DNA of 64,000 nt from Limimaricola cinnabarinus. Lineage in GTDB: Bacteria > Pseudomonadota > Alphaproteobacteria > Rhodobacterales > Rhodobacteraceae. Positions 31,908-40,807 of this stretch are shown here, in pieces. The stretch is taken from contig NZ_KZ304956.1 of assembly GCF_002723615.1 (NCBI RefSeq), forward strand, positions 94,887-158,886, read 5' to 3'. The translations under genes were made by a program, and so were the position numbers. How positions within the stretch are numbered: position 1 is the stretch's first letter; every line of letters begins with the position of its first letter. The notes beneath the pieces are model-generated. The model was not told where the DNA came from. It saw only the letters and a program-made list of their open reading frames with translations, and made no database searches.

Positions 31908-32938
31908 GCGTCCTCGAAGACGCCCGGAATGGAGGACGGGCCGCGATCGAGCCAGTCCGGCGCGGGCAGCCCCTTGGACTTCAGGAAGTCGGGGTTGAAC
32001 AGCTTGGACTGGTAGCGCGTGCCGTAATCGCACAGCACGGTGACGATGGTGTGCCCCGGCCCCAGCTCGCGCGCCAGCCGGATCGCGCCCGCCACGTTGA
32101 TGCCCGAGGAGCCGCCCAGGCAGAGGCCCTCATGCTTCAGAAGGTCGAACACGATCGGCAGCGCCTCGCTGTCGGGGATCTTGTAGCTGTAATCGGGGGT
32201 GAAGCCTTCGAGATTGGCGGTGATCCGCCCCTGCCCGATGCCTTCGGTGATCGAATCGCCCTCGGATTTCAGCTCGCCGGTGGTGTAGAAGCTGTGCAGC
32301 GCCGCGCCTTCGGGATCGGCGAGGCCGATCTTCACGCCCTTGGGCTGAAGCCCCATCCCGGTCCCGGCCAGCGTGCCGCCCGTGCCGACCGCGCAGATGA
32401 AGCCGTCCACCTTGCCCTTTGTCTGCTCCCAGATCTCGGGGGCGGTGGCGTCGATATGCGCCTGCCGGTTGGCGATGTTGTCGAACTGGTTGGCCCAGAG
32501 CACGCCTTCGGGCGTGGTGCGCGCCAGCTCCTCGGCCAGCCGGCCCGAATAGCGCACGTAGTTGTTGGGGTTGCGGTAGGGGGCCGCCGGGACCTGCACC
32601 AGCTCGGCGCCGGCAAGCCGCAGCATGTCCTTCTTTTCCTGGCTCTGCGTCTCGGGGATCACGATCACCGTCTTGAAGCCCATCGAGGCGCCGACCAGCG
32701 CCAGACCGATGCCGGTATTGCCCGCCGTGCCCTCGACGATGGTGCCGCCGGGCTTGAGCGTGCCCTTCTCAACCGCGTCGCGGATCATCCAAAGCGCCGC
32801 GCGGTCCTTGACCGACTGGCCGGGGTTCAGGAATTCGGCCTTGCCCAGGATCTCGCAGCCCGTCGCCTCGGAGGCGGCCTTGAGCCGGATGAGGGGGGTG
32901 TTGCCGATGGCGGCGGCGAGGTCGGATTTGATGTCCAT
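31904..32938 (-). CDS. cysK: cysteine synthase A (O-acetylserine sulfhydrylase)
   Basis: From the ATG at 32938 (AGGAAAGG 6 bases upstream) it codes for 344 residues. The PLP-binding motif PGQSVKDRAA (Lys about 44), substrate loop EGTAGNTGIGLAL and the Ser/Gly-rich GLCLGGSSGINVAG fit CysK. It converts O-acetylserine and sulfide to cysteine. In Rhodobacter sphaeroides cysK is next to trgAB and affects tellurite resistance; the same order is seen here. It starts 52 bp after trgB. Confidence 0.93.
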   Translation of the reverse strand: MDIKSDLAAAIGNTPLIRLKAASEATGCEILGKAEFLNPGQSVKDRAALWMIRDAVEKGTLKPGGTIVEGTAGNTGIGLALVGASMGFKTVIVIPETQSQEKKDMLRLAGAELVQVPAAPYRNPNNYVRYSGRLAEELARTTPEGVLWANQFDNIANRQAHIDATAPEIWEQTKGKVDGFICAVGTGGTLAGTGMGLQPKGVKIGLADPEGAALHSFYTTGELKSEGDSITEGIGQGRITANLEGFTPDYSYKIPDSEALPIVFDLLKHEGLCLGGSSGINVAGAIRLARELGPGHTIVTVLCDYGTRYQSKLFNPDFLKSKGLPAPDWLDRGPSSIPGVFEDA

Positions 32939-32989
32939 GGGGCAGCCTTTCCTGTGTTGTCCGAGCAATAGGCAGCGTGCGTCCGAAAC

Positions 32990-34123
32990 TCAAGCACCCG
33001 GCGGATGTGCCGAGGCGCGCAGCTCTACACGATGATGTGCAAGCCAGTAGAGCATCGCCTGCAAGGGCAGCACCTCGATCTCGCCCGTGCCGACCAGCTC
33101 CATCGCGCGGTCGAAGGAGACGGCGTGCAGCCGCAGATCCTCGTCCTCCTCGGCCAGCCCGCCGCGCCAGCTGCGCTCCTGCGGCAGGTCGGCGAGGGCG
33201 AGGAAGCAGTGGAAGAAATCGGTGTTCGAGCCGGGCGAAGGGTAGCCGCCGAAGATCGGGATCAGGCTGTCGAGCACGAGCCCCGCCTCCTCGCGCGTCT
33301 CGCGCAGACCGGCCTCGCGCGGGCTTTCGCCCGGGTCGACGATCCCGGCGACGGGTTCCAGCGTCCAGGGGTTGGCCGCGCCGCGGCGCGCAGGCCCGGT
33401 GCGGAACTGCTCGACCAGCAGCACCCGGTCGCGGCGCGGATCATAGGGCAGCACCAGCGTCGCATCGACGCCCACCAGAACCTCGCGCGGCAGCGCCTCG
33501 GCCCGGCCGCCATCGAAGCGCAGATGATCCATGCGCATCCCCGCCAGCTTGAAGAACGCCCCCGCCAGCGGCGCATCGGCGCACCATGCGAAATCCTCCG
33601 GCCGGGCCGTCCGGCGCAACGTCGCGGGTGCCGCATCGCGGCTTGCGCGCAGCCGGGCCGCGGCGCGCACCTCGATCATCGTCCTTTGCCGCGCGAAGCT
33701 GCCCGGCGACAGCGGCGGCGCGTGCTCCGCGATCTCGGCGGCGATGAGCGGCCAGCTTGCGCCATGCCGCGCCCGCCATGCCCCGGCGTTCCAGCCCTGC
33801 GCCCCGGCGGGCGTCTCCGCCCCCTCCAAGAGCACGGCCCGCAGCCGGTCCGCGCCGCGCAAAACCTCGACCTCGCGCGCAACCAGCGCCAGCGTCGCGG
33901 CATAGCTGTCGAGCCGGTCGCGCGCGGCCCCCTCGGGCATGGAAACGAGCCGCCCCTCGATCATGCCGCCGCCGCGCGGCACGGCGACCGGCGCCTCCCC
34001 GCCCCCCATGAGCGCATGGTTCGGCAGCCGGGCGGGCGCGCCGCCCTCCGCGTGGCCCGTCACGGCGGCGAAGACGCCCGGCTCGGCCAGCGGACCGGCG
34101 AGAAACAGCGCCGCGCCCCTCAC
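32990..34123 (-). CDS. trgB: TrgB-like NUDIX hydrolase with N-terminal GGCT-like domain
   Basis: Codes for 377 residues. The N-terminal 150 residues look like an AIG2/GGCT domain (starting MRGAALFLAGPLAEPGVF). The NUDIX box GIVDPGESPREAGLRETREE with AGL lies at about 265-287 and keeps all required Glu. The fold is an ADP-ribose pyrophosphatase type. In Rhodobacter sphaeroides TrgB is the second gene of the tellurite locus. It overlaps trgA by 4 bases. Confidence 0.87.
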   Translation of the reverse strand: MRGAALFLAGPLAEPGVFAAVTGHAEGGAPARLPNHALMGGGEAPVAVPRGGGMIEGRLVSMPEGAARDRLDSYAATLALVAREVEVLRGADRLRAVLLEGAETPAGAQGWNAGAWRARHGASWPLIAAEIAEHAPPLSPGSFARQRTMIEVRAAARLRASRDAAPATLRRTARPEDFAWCADAPLAGAFFKLAGMRMDHLRFDGGRAEALPREVLVGVDATLVLPYDPRRDRVLLVEQFRTGPARRGAANPWTLEPVAGIVDPGESPREAGLRETREEAGLVLDSLIPIFGGYPSPGSNTDFFHCFLALADLPQERSWRGGLAEEDEDLRLHAVSFDRAMELVGTGEIEVLPLQAMLYWLAHHRVELRASAHPPGA

Positions 34124-34560
34124 GAGGCCCGCGCCCTCGTGACCTCGAGCAGCAGCCCGATGGCAAGGCCGCCCAGCACCAGCAGCAGCACGATCTGCGG
34201 CACCGCCAGCCGCGCCGCGACGGCGAGCCAGTAATCAGCCATCGCCTCCAGCGCGTCCATCGGGTCGCGGTAATGCCCGCGCATTGCCATGCGCAGCATG
34301 AAGATCGCCCCCTGCGCCCCGATCGTCAGAAACAGGCCGCAGATCGTCGTGGTCAGCCCGTTGTCGAGCCCGGCGCGCCAGCCGCCGCCCGCCCGCGGCC
34401 CGGCGATGAACCAGCCCACGCCCGCGCCGATCGCTGCGTTGATCATCGCCGCCGAGGAGACGGTCGAGAGCCCCTCCATCATCGGCTCCGCCAGCCGGGT
34501 GACGAGAAAGCCCAGAAGCGCGAAGAGCAGGCTTCCGACGAGCTTGGCGGCAGTTGGCAT
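34120..34560 (-). CDS. trgA: TrgA family tellurite-resistance membrane protein
   Basis: The ATG at 34560 (MPTAAKLVGSLLFALLGFLV) gives 146 residues; the frame continues upstream without a good start. Four hydrophobic segments (about 6-23, 36-55, 70-86 and 123-140), with LDNGLTTTICGLFLTIGAQG, are typical of TrgA. It precedes trgB and cysK in one operon. The membrane role is unknown but linked to tellurite in Rhodobacter sphaeroides. Confidence 0.88.
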   Translation of the reverse strand: MPTAAKLVGSLLFALLGFLVTRLAEPMMEGLSTVSSAAMINAAIGAGVGWFIAGPRAGGGWRAGLDNGLTTTICGLFLTIGAQGAIFMLRMAMRGHYRDPMDALEAMADYWLAVAARLAVPQIVLLLVLGGLAIGLLLEVTRARAS

Positions 34561-34701
34561 GCGTGTGGCTCCTCGGCGCGGGTCTTCAACTCTGGGTAAC
34601 GCCAGCGTCACCCGAGCGAAAGCCGGTGCCGGCCCGGCGGGCCGGTTTTTCACCGAAGCGTCGGAAAAAGGCATCGCCCGGCCCCCCTCGCCTTCTGCGG
34701 C

Positions 34702-36114
34702 TCAGCCGCGCGCGCGGTAGGCGTCGAGCGCCCGCGCCCGGCCCTCGCCCGCATCGACGATGGGGTCGGGATAGGGCATGTCGGCCGACAGCTTCCAGCG
34801 GCGCGGCGCGGCGGCGAGGAAGTCGAGCGCGGTCTCGGGCGGGTTCTCCTGCCCCTCGGCGATCCAGGCCCGTTGATAGGCGCCCTCGGGGTCGAATTTC
34901 GCCAGCTGGCTCTCGGGGTTGTAGACCCGGAAATAGGGCGCGGCGTCGGGGCCGGAACCGGCGATCCACTGCCAGCCCAGCGCGTTGTTGGCCGGGTCCC
35001 AGTCGATCAGGCAGTCGGCGAACCAGTCATGGCCGATCTTCCAATGCGTCATCAGGTGCTTGGTGAGATAGGAGCCCACGATCATCCGCGACCGGTTGTG
35101 CATCCGCCCCGTGGCGTAAAGCTCGCGCATCGCGGCATCGACGAAGCGCATGCCGGTGCGTCCGCGCTGCCATGTGATGACCTCGGCGCTGCTCGCATCC
35201 TCGGACCACGGGAACCGGTCCCATTCCGCGCGCCAGTTGCGCGAGATGAGCCGGGGCGTGTGGTGCAGCAGGTGATAGGCGAAGTCGCGCCACACCAGCT
35301 CCTTGCGGAAATGCTCCGCCCCCTCGGCCCCCGCCTCGCGCGCCTGCAATGCCGCGCGGTAGCAGCTCCTGATCGAGATCTCGCCATAGGTGAGGTTTTC
35401 CGACAGGCCCGACGTGCCCTCGATGTCGGGGCGGTCGCGGGCGAGGCCGTAATCCTCGACCCGCTCGACGATGAAGCGGTCGAGCCTCTCGCGCGCCGCG
35501 GCCTCGCCCACCACGCAGTATTTCGCCACCACCGCGCCGCCGCGTCTCATGTCGCGCGCCATGTCCCAGTCTTCGAGCCGCTCGCTTTCGGGCCAGCTTT
35601 CGGGCGCGGGCAGCCGCGCGGGCGCGGGCAGAGGCGCACCCGGATCGCGGTCGCGCGTGGCCTTCATGTAGGGGGTATAGACCTTGTAATAGCCCCCCGT
35701 CATGGTTTCGACGCTTTCGGGTTCGAACAGCAGGTGGCCTTCGAAATCGCGGGTCTCGATGCCTTCGGCGTCGAGCCCCTCCATCGCCTCGGCATCGCGC
35801 GCCCGCGCCTCGGGGTCGTAGGCGCGGCTCCACCAGACGGCGCGCGCGCCGGTTTCGGCGGCCAGGGCGCGCAGGCTGTCCAACGCCCGGCCCCGGCGCA
35901 GGATCAGCTTCGAGCCCAGCGCCTCCAGATCGCGCGCGAAGCTCTCGACCGAGAGCCCGAGCCGGAAGCGGGGCGCAGCCCCCTGCCGCTCGACCACCTC
36001 GTCATGCAGGAAGACCGGGATCAGCGGCGCGCCGGTTTCCACGGCCTCGCTCAGGAGCGGATGGTCGGCAAGCCGTAGGTCGCGGCGCAGCCAGATCAGG
36101 ATCGGGGCGGTCAT
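34702..36114 (-). CDS. phrB: deoxyribodipyrimidine photolyase
   Basis: The ATG at 36114 follows GAGGAG at 5 bases; 470 residues. The N-terminal antenna-binding alpha/beta domain (MTAPILIWLRRDLRLADHPL) is followed by the FAD-binding domain with MHNRSRMIVGSYLTKHLM and DWDPANNALGWQWIAGSG, which hold the FAD phosphate and DNA lesion contacts. It is a class I CPD photolyase that repairs UV damage with light. It is separated from trgA by 141 bp and probably has its own promoter. Confidence 0.94.
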   Translation of the reverse strand: MTAPILIWLRRDLRLADHPLLSEAVETGAPLIPVFLHDEVVERQGAAPRFRLGLSVESFARDLEALGSKLILRRGRALDSLRALAAETGARAVWWSRAYDPEARARDAEAMEGLDAEGIETRDFEGHLLFEPESVETMTGGYYKVYTPYMKATRDRDPGAPLPAPARLPAPESWPESERLEDWDMARDMRRGGAVVAKYCVVGEAAARERLDRFIVERVEDYGLARDRPDIEGTSGLSENLTYGEISIRSCYRAALQAREAGAEGAEHFRKELVWRDFAYHLLHHTPRLISRNWRAEWDRFPWSEDASSAEVITWQRGRTGMRFVDAAMRELYATGRMHNRSRMIVGSYLTKHLMTHWKIGHDWFADCLIDWDPANNALGWQWIAGSGPDAAPYFRVYNPESQLAKFDPEGAYQRAWIAEGQENPPETALDFLAAAPRRWKLSADMPYPDPIVDAGEGRARALDAYRARG

Positions 36115-36163
36115 GGGCACTCCTCGCATGGTCCTTCCGCGAGCTAGCGCCCCGCCCCGGCGA

Positions 36164-37288
36164 TCAAGCGCGACGTTGCGCCGCCAGGCCCGGATGCTCG
36201 GCCGCGCCGGCGCGGCCCGGCTCGATGGTCAGCTCCTCGCGCGTGCGCGGCAGCGCCTGCGGGATCTCGGCCTGGATCCAGGCCACCAGCTTCTCGCGCA
36301 TCTCGCAGCGCAGGTCGAAGGCGCGCGGCGCGTTGCGCGCCGAGACCAGCACCCGCAGCTCCATCACCCGCTCGCGAAAATCGGTGACGGCGAGGTTGAA
36401 CACCCCGCCATCCCACAGCGCGCTCGCCTCGGCGATCTCGCGCGCCTTGTCGCGGATGCGGTCCACGGGGGCGGAATGATCGAGATAGATCAGCACCGTG
36501 CCGATCAGCTGCGCATTCTCGCGGGTCCAGTTCTGGAAGGGCTTCTCGATGAAGTAGCTCAAGGGCACGATCATCCGCCGCCAGTCCCAGATGCGGATCA
36601 CCACATAGGTCGAGGTGATCTCCTCGACATTGCCCCATTCGCCCTCGACGATCAGCGCGTCGTCGATGCGGATGGGCTGGGTCATGGCGAGCTGGATGCC
36701 CGCGAAGATGTTCTTGAGGACCGATTGCAGCGCCAGGCCCGCGACGATGCCCGCCGCCCCGGCGGAGGCCAGCAGCGACACGCCGTATTGGCGCACCTCG
36801 TCGAAGGTCATCAGCGCCGCGGCGATGGCGACGATGGTGATCAGCACCGAGGCCACGCGCAGGAATATCTTGGTCTGCGTCACATGCTTGCGCGCGAGCA
36901 GGTTGTCCTCGGAATCGATGGCGAAGCGGCGCAGATGTATCTTGGCCCAGACATCGAGCACGATCCGCGCGATCCAGCCCAGAAGCAGGATCGTGCCCAC
37001 CAGGACGAGGTGGCGCAGCCCCTGCTCGTCCGAAGGCGAGAGCGGCGCCACGGCGGCGGCGGGCGCGATGAACAGGAAGATGAGCGCCAGCCGCGCCGGC
37101 CCGCGGGTCTTGGATACCAGTTCGCGGCGGAAAAGCTCGCTGCCCTGCGCCAGACGGCGCAGCCCGGCATAGATCGACGCATGCACGAGACAGGCCAGCG
37201 CGATGGCGAGGCCGAAATCGATCAGGATCACGGCCCAGGCCGGAAGCCAGCCCAGACCGATGTCGGAGAAGTTCTGAAACAGCATCAT
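36164..37288 (-). CDS. small MscS-type mechanosensitive channel
   Basis: Codes for 374 residues. An N-terminal membrane block (helices around residues 15-35, 70-90 and 130-155) precedes the MscS pore (GVSLLASAGAAGIVAGLALQ), followed by the NIFAGIQLAMTQPIRIDD segment and the cytosolic beta domain. It lacks the large periplasmic part of the 29253-31907 channel. Function: efflux of solutes on hypo-osmotic shock. It stands alone, 49 bp from phrB. Confidence 0.92.
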   Translation of the reverse strand: MMLFQNFSDIGLGWLPAWAVILIDFGLAIALACLVHASIYAGLRRLAQGSELFRRELVSKTRGPARLALIFLFIAPAAAVAPLSPSDEQGLRHLVLVGTILLLGWIARIVLDVWAKIHLRRFAIDSEDNLLARKHVTQTKIFLRVASVLITIVAIAAALMTFDEVRQYGVSLLASAGAAGIVAGLALQSVLKNIFAGIQLAMTQPIRIDDALIVEGEWGNVEEITSTYVVIRIWDWRRMIVPLSYFIEKPFQNWTRENAQLIGTVLIYLDHSAPVDRIRDKAREIAEASALWDGGVFNLAVTDFRERVMELRVLVSARNAPRAFDLRCEMREKLVAWIQAEIPQALPRTREELTIEPGRAGAAEHPGLAAQRRA

Positions 37289-37409
37289 GTGCGGGGATGA
37301 TAGGCGCGTGTCCCGCGCCGGAAAGCCCCTCCGTCCCCGCTTTCGCCGCGTTGCGGCGCAAAGGTGCCATGCGCGGCGCGCCCCGATCGGGGGCGCGCCG
37401 CATCCTGCC

Positions 37410-39125
37410 TTACGGCAGCGGGTTCTTGCGCTCGTTCTTCAGCGCGATGAAGATCGCCACGCACATCAGCAGCAGCAGGAAGGCGAAGGGGAAGCCGGTG
37501 GCCACCGCCATCGCCTGCAGCGCCGCGAGGCCGCCGCCCAGGAGAAGCGCGATCGCCACGAGACCCTCGAACACGCACCAGAAGATGCGCTGCGGCAGCG
37601 GACCGTCGACCTTGCCGCCCGAGGTGATGGTGTCGATGACGAGGCTGCCCGAGTCCGACGAGGTCACGAAGAACACGACCACCAGCACCACGCCGATCAG
37701 CGAGGTGATGCTCGCGAAGGGCAGCTGGCTCAGCATCTCGTAGAGCTGCACCGGCAGCGCCGCCTCGGCCGCGCCCTGAAAGCCGTCCTGCACCACCTGC
37801 GTGATCGCCGTGCCGCCGAAGACGCTCATCCACAGCACGCAGACCATCGAGGGCACGAGGAGCACCGCGATCATGAATTCGCGCACCGTGCGGCCGCGGC
37901 TGACGCGGGCGATGAACATGCCGACGAAGGGCGACCAGCTGATCCACCAGGCCCAGTAGAAGGCGGTCCAGCCTTGGGAGAAGTTGGCGTCTTCGCGCCC
38001 GAAGGGCTGGCTCAGCGCCGGGAAGTTGGTGACATAGGCCCAGAGCGAGGCGAAGAAGGTGCTGATGATGGTGCCGGTCGGGCCGACGAAGAGCACGAAG
38101 AGCAGCAGCAGGAAGGCCAGCACCATGTTGATCTCGGAGGCGCGCTTCACGCCGCTGTCGAGACCCGCCACCACCGAGACCAGCGCGACCGCGGTGATGC
38201 CGAGGATCAGCAGGATCTTGAGCCCGGCGCCGGTGCGCCCGATCTCTTCGCCATCCGCGCCGATCACCGGGTTGTCATAGCTCAGCCCGAAGAGATAGCG
38301 GTTGCCCTCGATGGTGTCGCCCACGCCGAACAGGAAGTTCATCCCCGCCAGCGCCTGCTCTGCGCCGAAGCCGAGCGAGGTGGCGAGGCCGAACAGCGTC
38401 GCAAAGACCGCGACCACGTCGATGATATGGCCGGTCCAGCCCCAGACCCGTTCGCCGAAGAGCGGGTAGAAGGCCGAGCGGATGGTCAGCGGCAGGCCCT
38501 GGTTGTAGGAAAACAGCCCCAGCGCCAGCGCCACGACCGCATACATCGCCCAAGGGTGCAGGCCCCAATGGTAGATGGTCGCGGCCATGCCCAGCTCGCG
38601 CGCGGCCTGCGGATCGCCCGCCGCGCCGCCGAGCGGCGCCCAGCTTTCGGGCGAACCCGCTCCCTCGGCCACCGAGGTCGAGAAATGCGACAGCGGCTCG
38701 GAGACGCCGTAGAACATCAGCCCGATGCCCATGCCGGCGGCGAACAGCATCGCGAACCAGCCCGCATAGCCGTAATCGGGCCGCGCGCTCGCGCCGCCGA
38801 GCCGGACCGAGCCCAAGGGCGTCACGATCAGCAGAAGCCCGAACAGCACGAAGATGTTGCCGCCCAGGATGAAGAACCACGAGAAATTGCCCGTCAGCCA
38901 GTCGCGCAGGCTGCTGAAGGCGGAGGTCGCGGCCTCGGGCACCATCAGCGTGCCCAGCACGAAGGCGACGATCCCGAGCCCCGCGATCAGGAAGACCGGG
39001 TTGTGGATGTCGAGCCCGAAGGGGCCGATCTTCGTCTGGATGTTGTCCTGGCCGACCTCGTAATCGGTCTCGTCTATGAGACGTGTCGTCTCTGTCGCGT
39101 CTGGATCGGTATCCGGCGTCGTCAT
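37410..39125 (-). CDS. BCCT family transporter (choline/betaine/DMSP type)
   Basis: The ATG at 39125 (MTTPDTDPDATETTRL) codes for 571 residues; a TTG at 39137 is another option. Twelve membrane helices, with the BCCT signature WTAFYWAWWISWSPFVGMF and AAGMGIGLMFYGVSEPL, are clear. Substrates in the family are betaine, carnitine, choline or DMSP. It lies in the same direction as acuI 124 bp away. DddT-type BCCT importers of DMSP occur in marine Rhodobacteraceae, which makes a DMSP link plausible but unproven. Confidence 0.93.
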   Translation of the reverse strand: MTTPDTDPDATETTRLIDETDYEVGQDNIQTKIGPFGLDIHNPVFLIAGLGIVAFVLGTLMVPEAATSAFSSLRDWLTGNFSWFFILGGNIFVLFGLLLIVTPLGSVRLGGASARPDYGYAGWFAMLFAAGMGIGLMFYGVSEPLSHFSTSVAEGAGSPESWAPLGGAAGDPQAARELGMAATIYHWGLHPWAMYAVVALALGLFSYNQGLPLTIRSAFYPLFGERVWGWTGHIIDVVAVFATLFGLATSLGFGAEQALAGMNFLFGVGDTIEGNRYLFGLSYDNPVIGADGEEIGRTGAGLKILLILGITAVALVSVVAGLDSGVKRASEINMVLAFLLLLFVLFVGPTGTIISTFFASLWAYVTNFPALSQPFGREDANFSQGWTAFYWAWWISWSPFVGMFIARVSRGRTVREFMIAVLLVPSMVCVLWMSVFGGTAITQVVQDGFQGAAEAALPVQLYEMLSQLPFASITSLIGVVLVVVFFVTSSDSGSLVIDTITSGGKVDGPLPQRIFWCVFEGLVAIALLLGGGLAALQAMAVATGFPFAFLLLLMCVAIFIALKNERKNPLP

Positions 39126-39249
39126 CGTCACCCCCAATGCAAGTTGTCACACGAAAACCTAGGCCCGATGGGCCAAGGTCAAGAATTCGTGCGTCTGTCA
39201 CAGGCGGGCCCGGATTGCGACCCCGGGGGGCATCGCGCGCCGCGGGCGC

Positions 39250-40239
39250 TCAGCCCGCGACGTCGACGACCACCCGGCCGCGCACCTGCCCCTTGAGGAT
39301 CTCGGCCCCCAGCTCGGGCAGATCGCCCAGCCGCGCAGGCCGGATCATCGAGCGCAGCTTCTCCATCGGCAGCTCGCGCGCGATCCGCTCCCAGGCTGCG
39401 ACGCGGTTGTCATAGGGCTGCATGACGCTGTCGATGCCCAAAAGATTGACGCCGCGCAGCAGGAAGGGGATCACCTTGGCCGGAAGATCCGCCCCGCCCG
39501 CGAGCCCCACCGCCGCGACCGAGCCGCCATATTGCATCTGCCCCAGCACGCGCGCCAGCATCGCGCCGCCCACCGCATCGACGCAGGCGGCCCAGCGCTC
39601 GCTCTCCAGCGGCTTCTTCGTCGTCTCGTTCAGCTCGGCGCGCGGCACGATCGAGGCCGCGCCGAGATCGCGCAGGTAATCCTCGGTCTCGGGCCGCCCG
39701 GTGACGGCGGCGACCTCGTGGCCGAGCGAGGCAAGAAGCGCGGTCGCGACCGAGCCGACGCCGCCCGCCGCCCCGGTGACCAGAACCGGCCCCTGCCCGG
39801 TCCTGAGCCCGTGCCTTTCCAGCGCCATCACCGCGAGCATCGCCGTCAGCCCGGCGGTGCCCACCGCCATGGCGTCGCGCGCCGAGAGCCCCTCGGGCAG
39901 CGGCACCAGCCAGTCGGCCCTGACCCGCGCGCGGGTGGCGTAGCCGCCCCAATGCGCCTCGCCCACGCGCCAGCCGGTCAGCACCACCTTGTCGCCCGGC
40001 TTGTAGCGGTCATCGTCCGAGGCCTCGACCGTACCGGCGAAATCGATGCCCGGCACATGCGGATACTGCCGCACCAGCCCGCCGCCCGGTCCGATGCACA
40101 GCCCGTCCTTGTAGTTGAGGGTGGAATATTCCACCGCCACGGTCACCTCGCCCTCGGGCAGCCGCGCCTCGTCGAGCTCCTGCACCGAGGCACGGGTCTC
40201 GCCCGCCTCGTCCTTTTCGACCAAAAGCGCCTTGAACAT
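39250..40239 (-). CDS. acuI: acrylyl-CoA reductase AcuI-like (MDR/YhdH family)
   Basis: GGAGG lies 6 bases before the ATG at 40239 (MFKALLVEKDEAG); an ATG 6 bases earlier is too close. It codes for 329 residues. It has the zinc-independent YhdH/YhfP MDR fold, with STLNYKDGLCIGPGGGLVRQ and the NADPH-binding VLVTGAAGGVGSVATALLAS. In Rhodobacter and roseobacters AcuI reduces acryloyl-CoA from DMSP or 3-hydroxypropionate metabolism. Standalone gene, with tmRNA on its other side. Confidence 0.9.
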   Translation of the reverse strand: MFKALLVEKDEAGETRASVQELDEARLPEGEVTVAVEYSTLNYKDGLCIGPGGGLVRQYPHVPGIDFAGTVEASDDDRYKPGDKVVLTGWRVGEAHWGGYATRARVRADWLVPLPEGLSARDAMAVGTAGLTAMLAVMALERHGLRTGQGPVLVTGAAGGVGSVATALLASLGHEVAAVTGRPETEDYLRDLGAASIVPRAELNETTKKPLESERWAACVDAVGGAMLARVLGQMQYGGSVAAVGLAGGADLPAKVIPFLLRGVNLLGIDSVMQPYDNRVAAWERIARELPMEKLRSMIRPARLGDLPELGAEILKGQVRGRVVVDVAG

Positions 40240-40370
40240 GTGCATCCTCCCTCGGGGCAAAAGCGTCTTGGCGGTCATGATGCACGTCGCGCGGGGCGGC
40301 GCAATCGGGGCGATGCGGCGCGAAGGAAGGCCCCGAAGGAAAGCCCGCCGTCTTTCGCGCCCGGCCCCCC

Positions 40371-40398
40371 TTTTCAACGCCGCCCCGCGCGCCTATAT
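40371..40398 (+). promoter_or_regulatory. candidate tmRNA promoter
   Basis: TTTTCA (40371-40376) and CTATAT (40393-40398) are separated by 16 bases and place transcription start near 40405, where the tmRNA acceptor piece begins. The -10 is the alphaproteobacterial CTATAT type; the -35 is weak. Confidence 0.4.
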
Positions 40399-40404
40399 CT
40401 GCCC

Positions 40405-40735
40405 TGTCCCTTCGGGGACTATGGACATAAACGCGCCTGTAATAAGCGGATCGGACCCGGGGGCGGTACCCGGCGGCTCCACCAGACATCCCTCGTTGGG
40501 GGCAGATGGGGCCGAAACAGGATCGACGAACGTGTAAAGAGGTCTGCTTTGTCTCGGTGAGGTACCACCGATATCGGTCCAAAATTGTACAGTTGCCAAC
40601 GACAACCGTGCTCCGGCAATGGCTGTGGCTGCCTAAGCAGTCTCGGTCCGCCGAAACTTAAGCCCTAGCGCCTAGCCGCGTTAGGCGGGGTTCGCAGGCA
40701 CCTGGCAACAGAAGCCTGCACTTCCCCCCTTTTCC
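40405..40735 (+). ncRNA. ssrA: tmRNA (circularly permuted, two-piece)
   Basis: The acceptor piece comes first and ends with CGGCTCC-ACCA (40474-40484). An intervening 23-base spacer follows (40485-40507), then the coding piece starting GGGGCCG (40508-40514), whose 7 bases pair with CGGCTCC to rebuild the acceptor stem. The tag-coding frame GCC AAC GAC AAC at 40595-40636 translates ANDNRAPAMAVAA and stops at TAA. A hairpin GCAGGC/GCCTGC (40694-40699 with 40714-40719) and a pyrimidine-rich run end the gene. Outer ends are approximate. Rescues stalled ribosomes and marks proteins for ClpXP. Confidence 0.93.
40595..40636 (+). other. tmRNA proteolysis-tag reading frame
   Basis: Thirteen sense codons and TAA: ANDNRAPAMAVAA. 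The resume codon is GCC. The final AVAA is the ClpX degron type, and AND at the start matches the SspB-recognised region of alphaproteobacterial tags. Confidence 0.93.
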
Positions 40736-40807
40736 AGCCATGCCGCGCCACCCCCGCCTTCGGGGGCGTCAGACGGTTCTTGCCAGCTTCGGGCGGGCCG
40801 GTGCAGC

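Noticed and set aside
29277..32015. 912-codon plus-strand frame opposite the MscS channel
   Set aside because: Antisense shadow caused by high GC at third positions; composition is Arg/Gln/Gly-rich with no recognised domain.
37287..39296. 669-codon plus-strand frame opposite the BCCT transporter
   Set aside because: Antisense shadow; product is dominated by His, Arg, Glu and Gln. The minus strand has a clear 12-helix transporter.
40405..40484. A tRNA gene ending in CCACCA
   Set aside because: The segment lacks an anticodon arm and pairs instead with the coding piece of tmRNA 24 bases downstream; it is the tmRNA acceptor piece.
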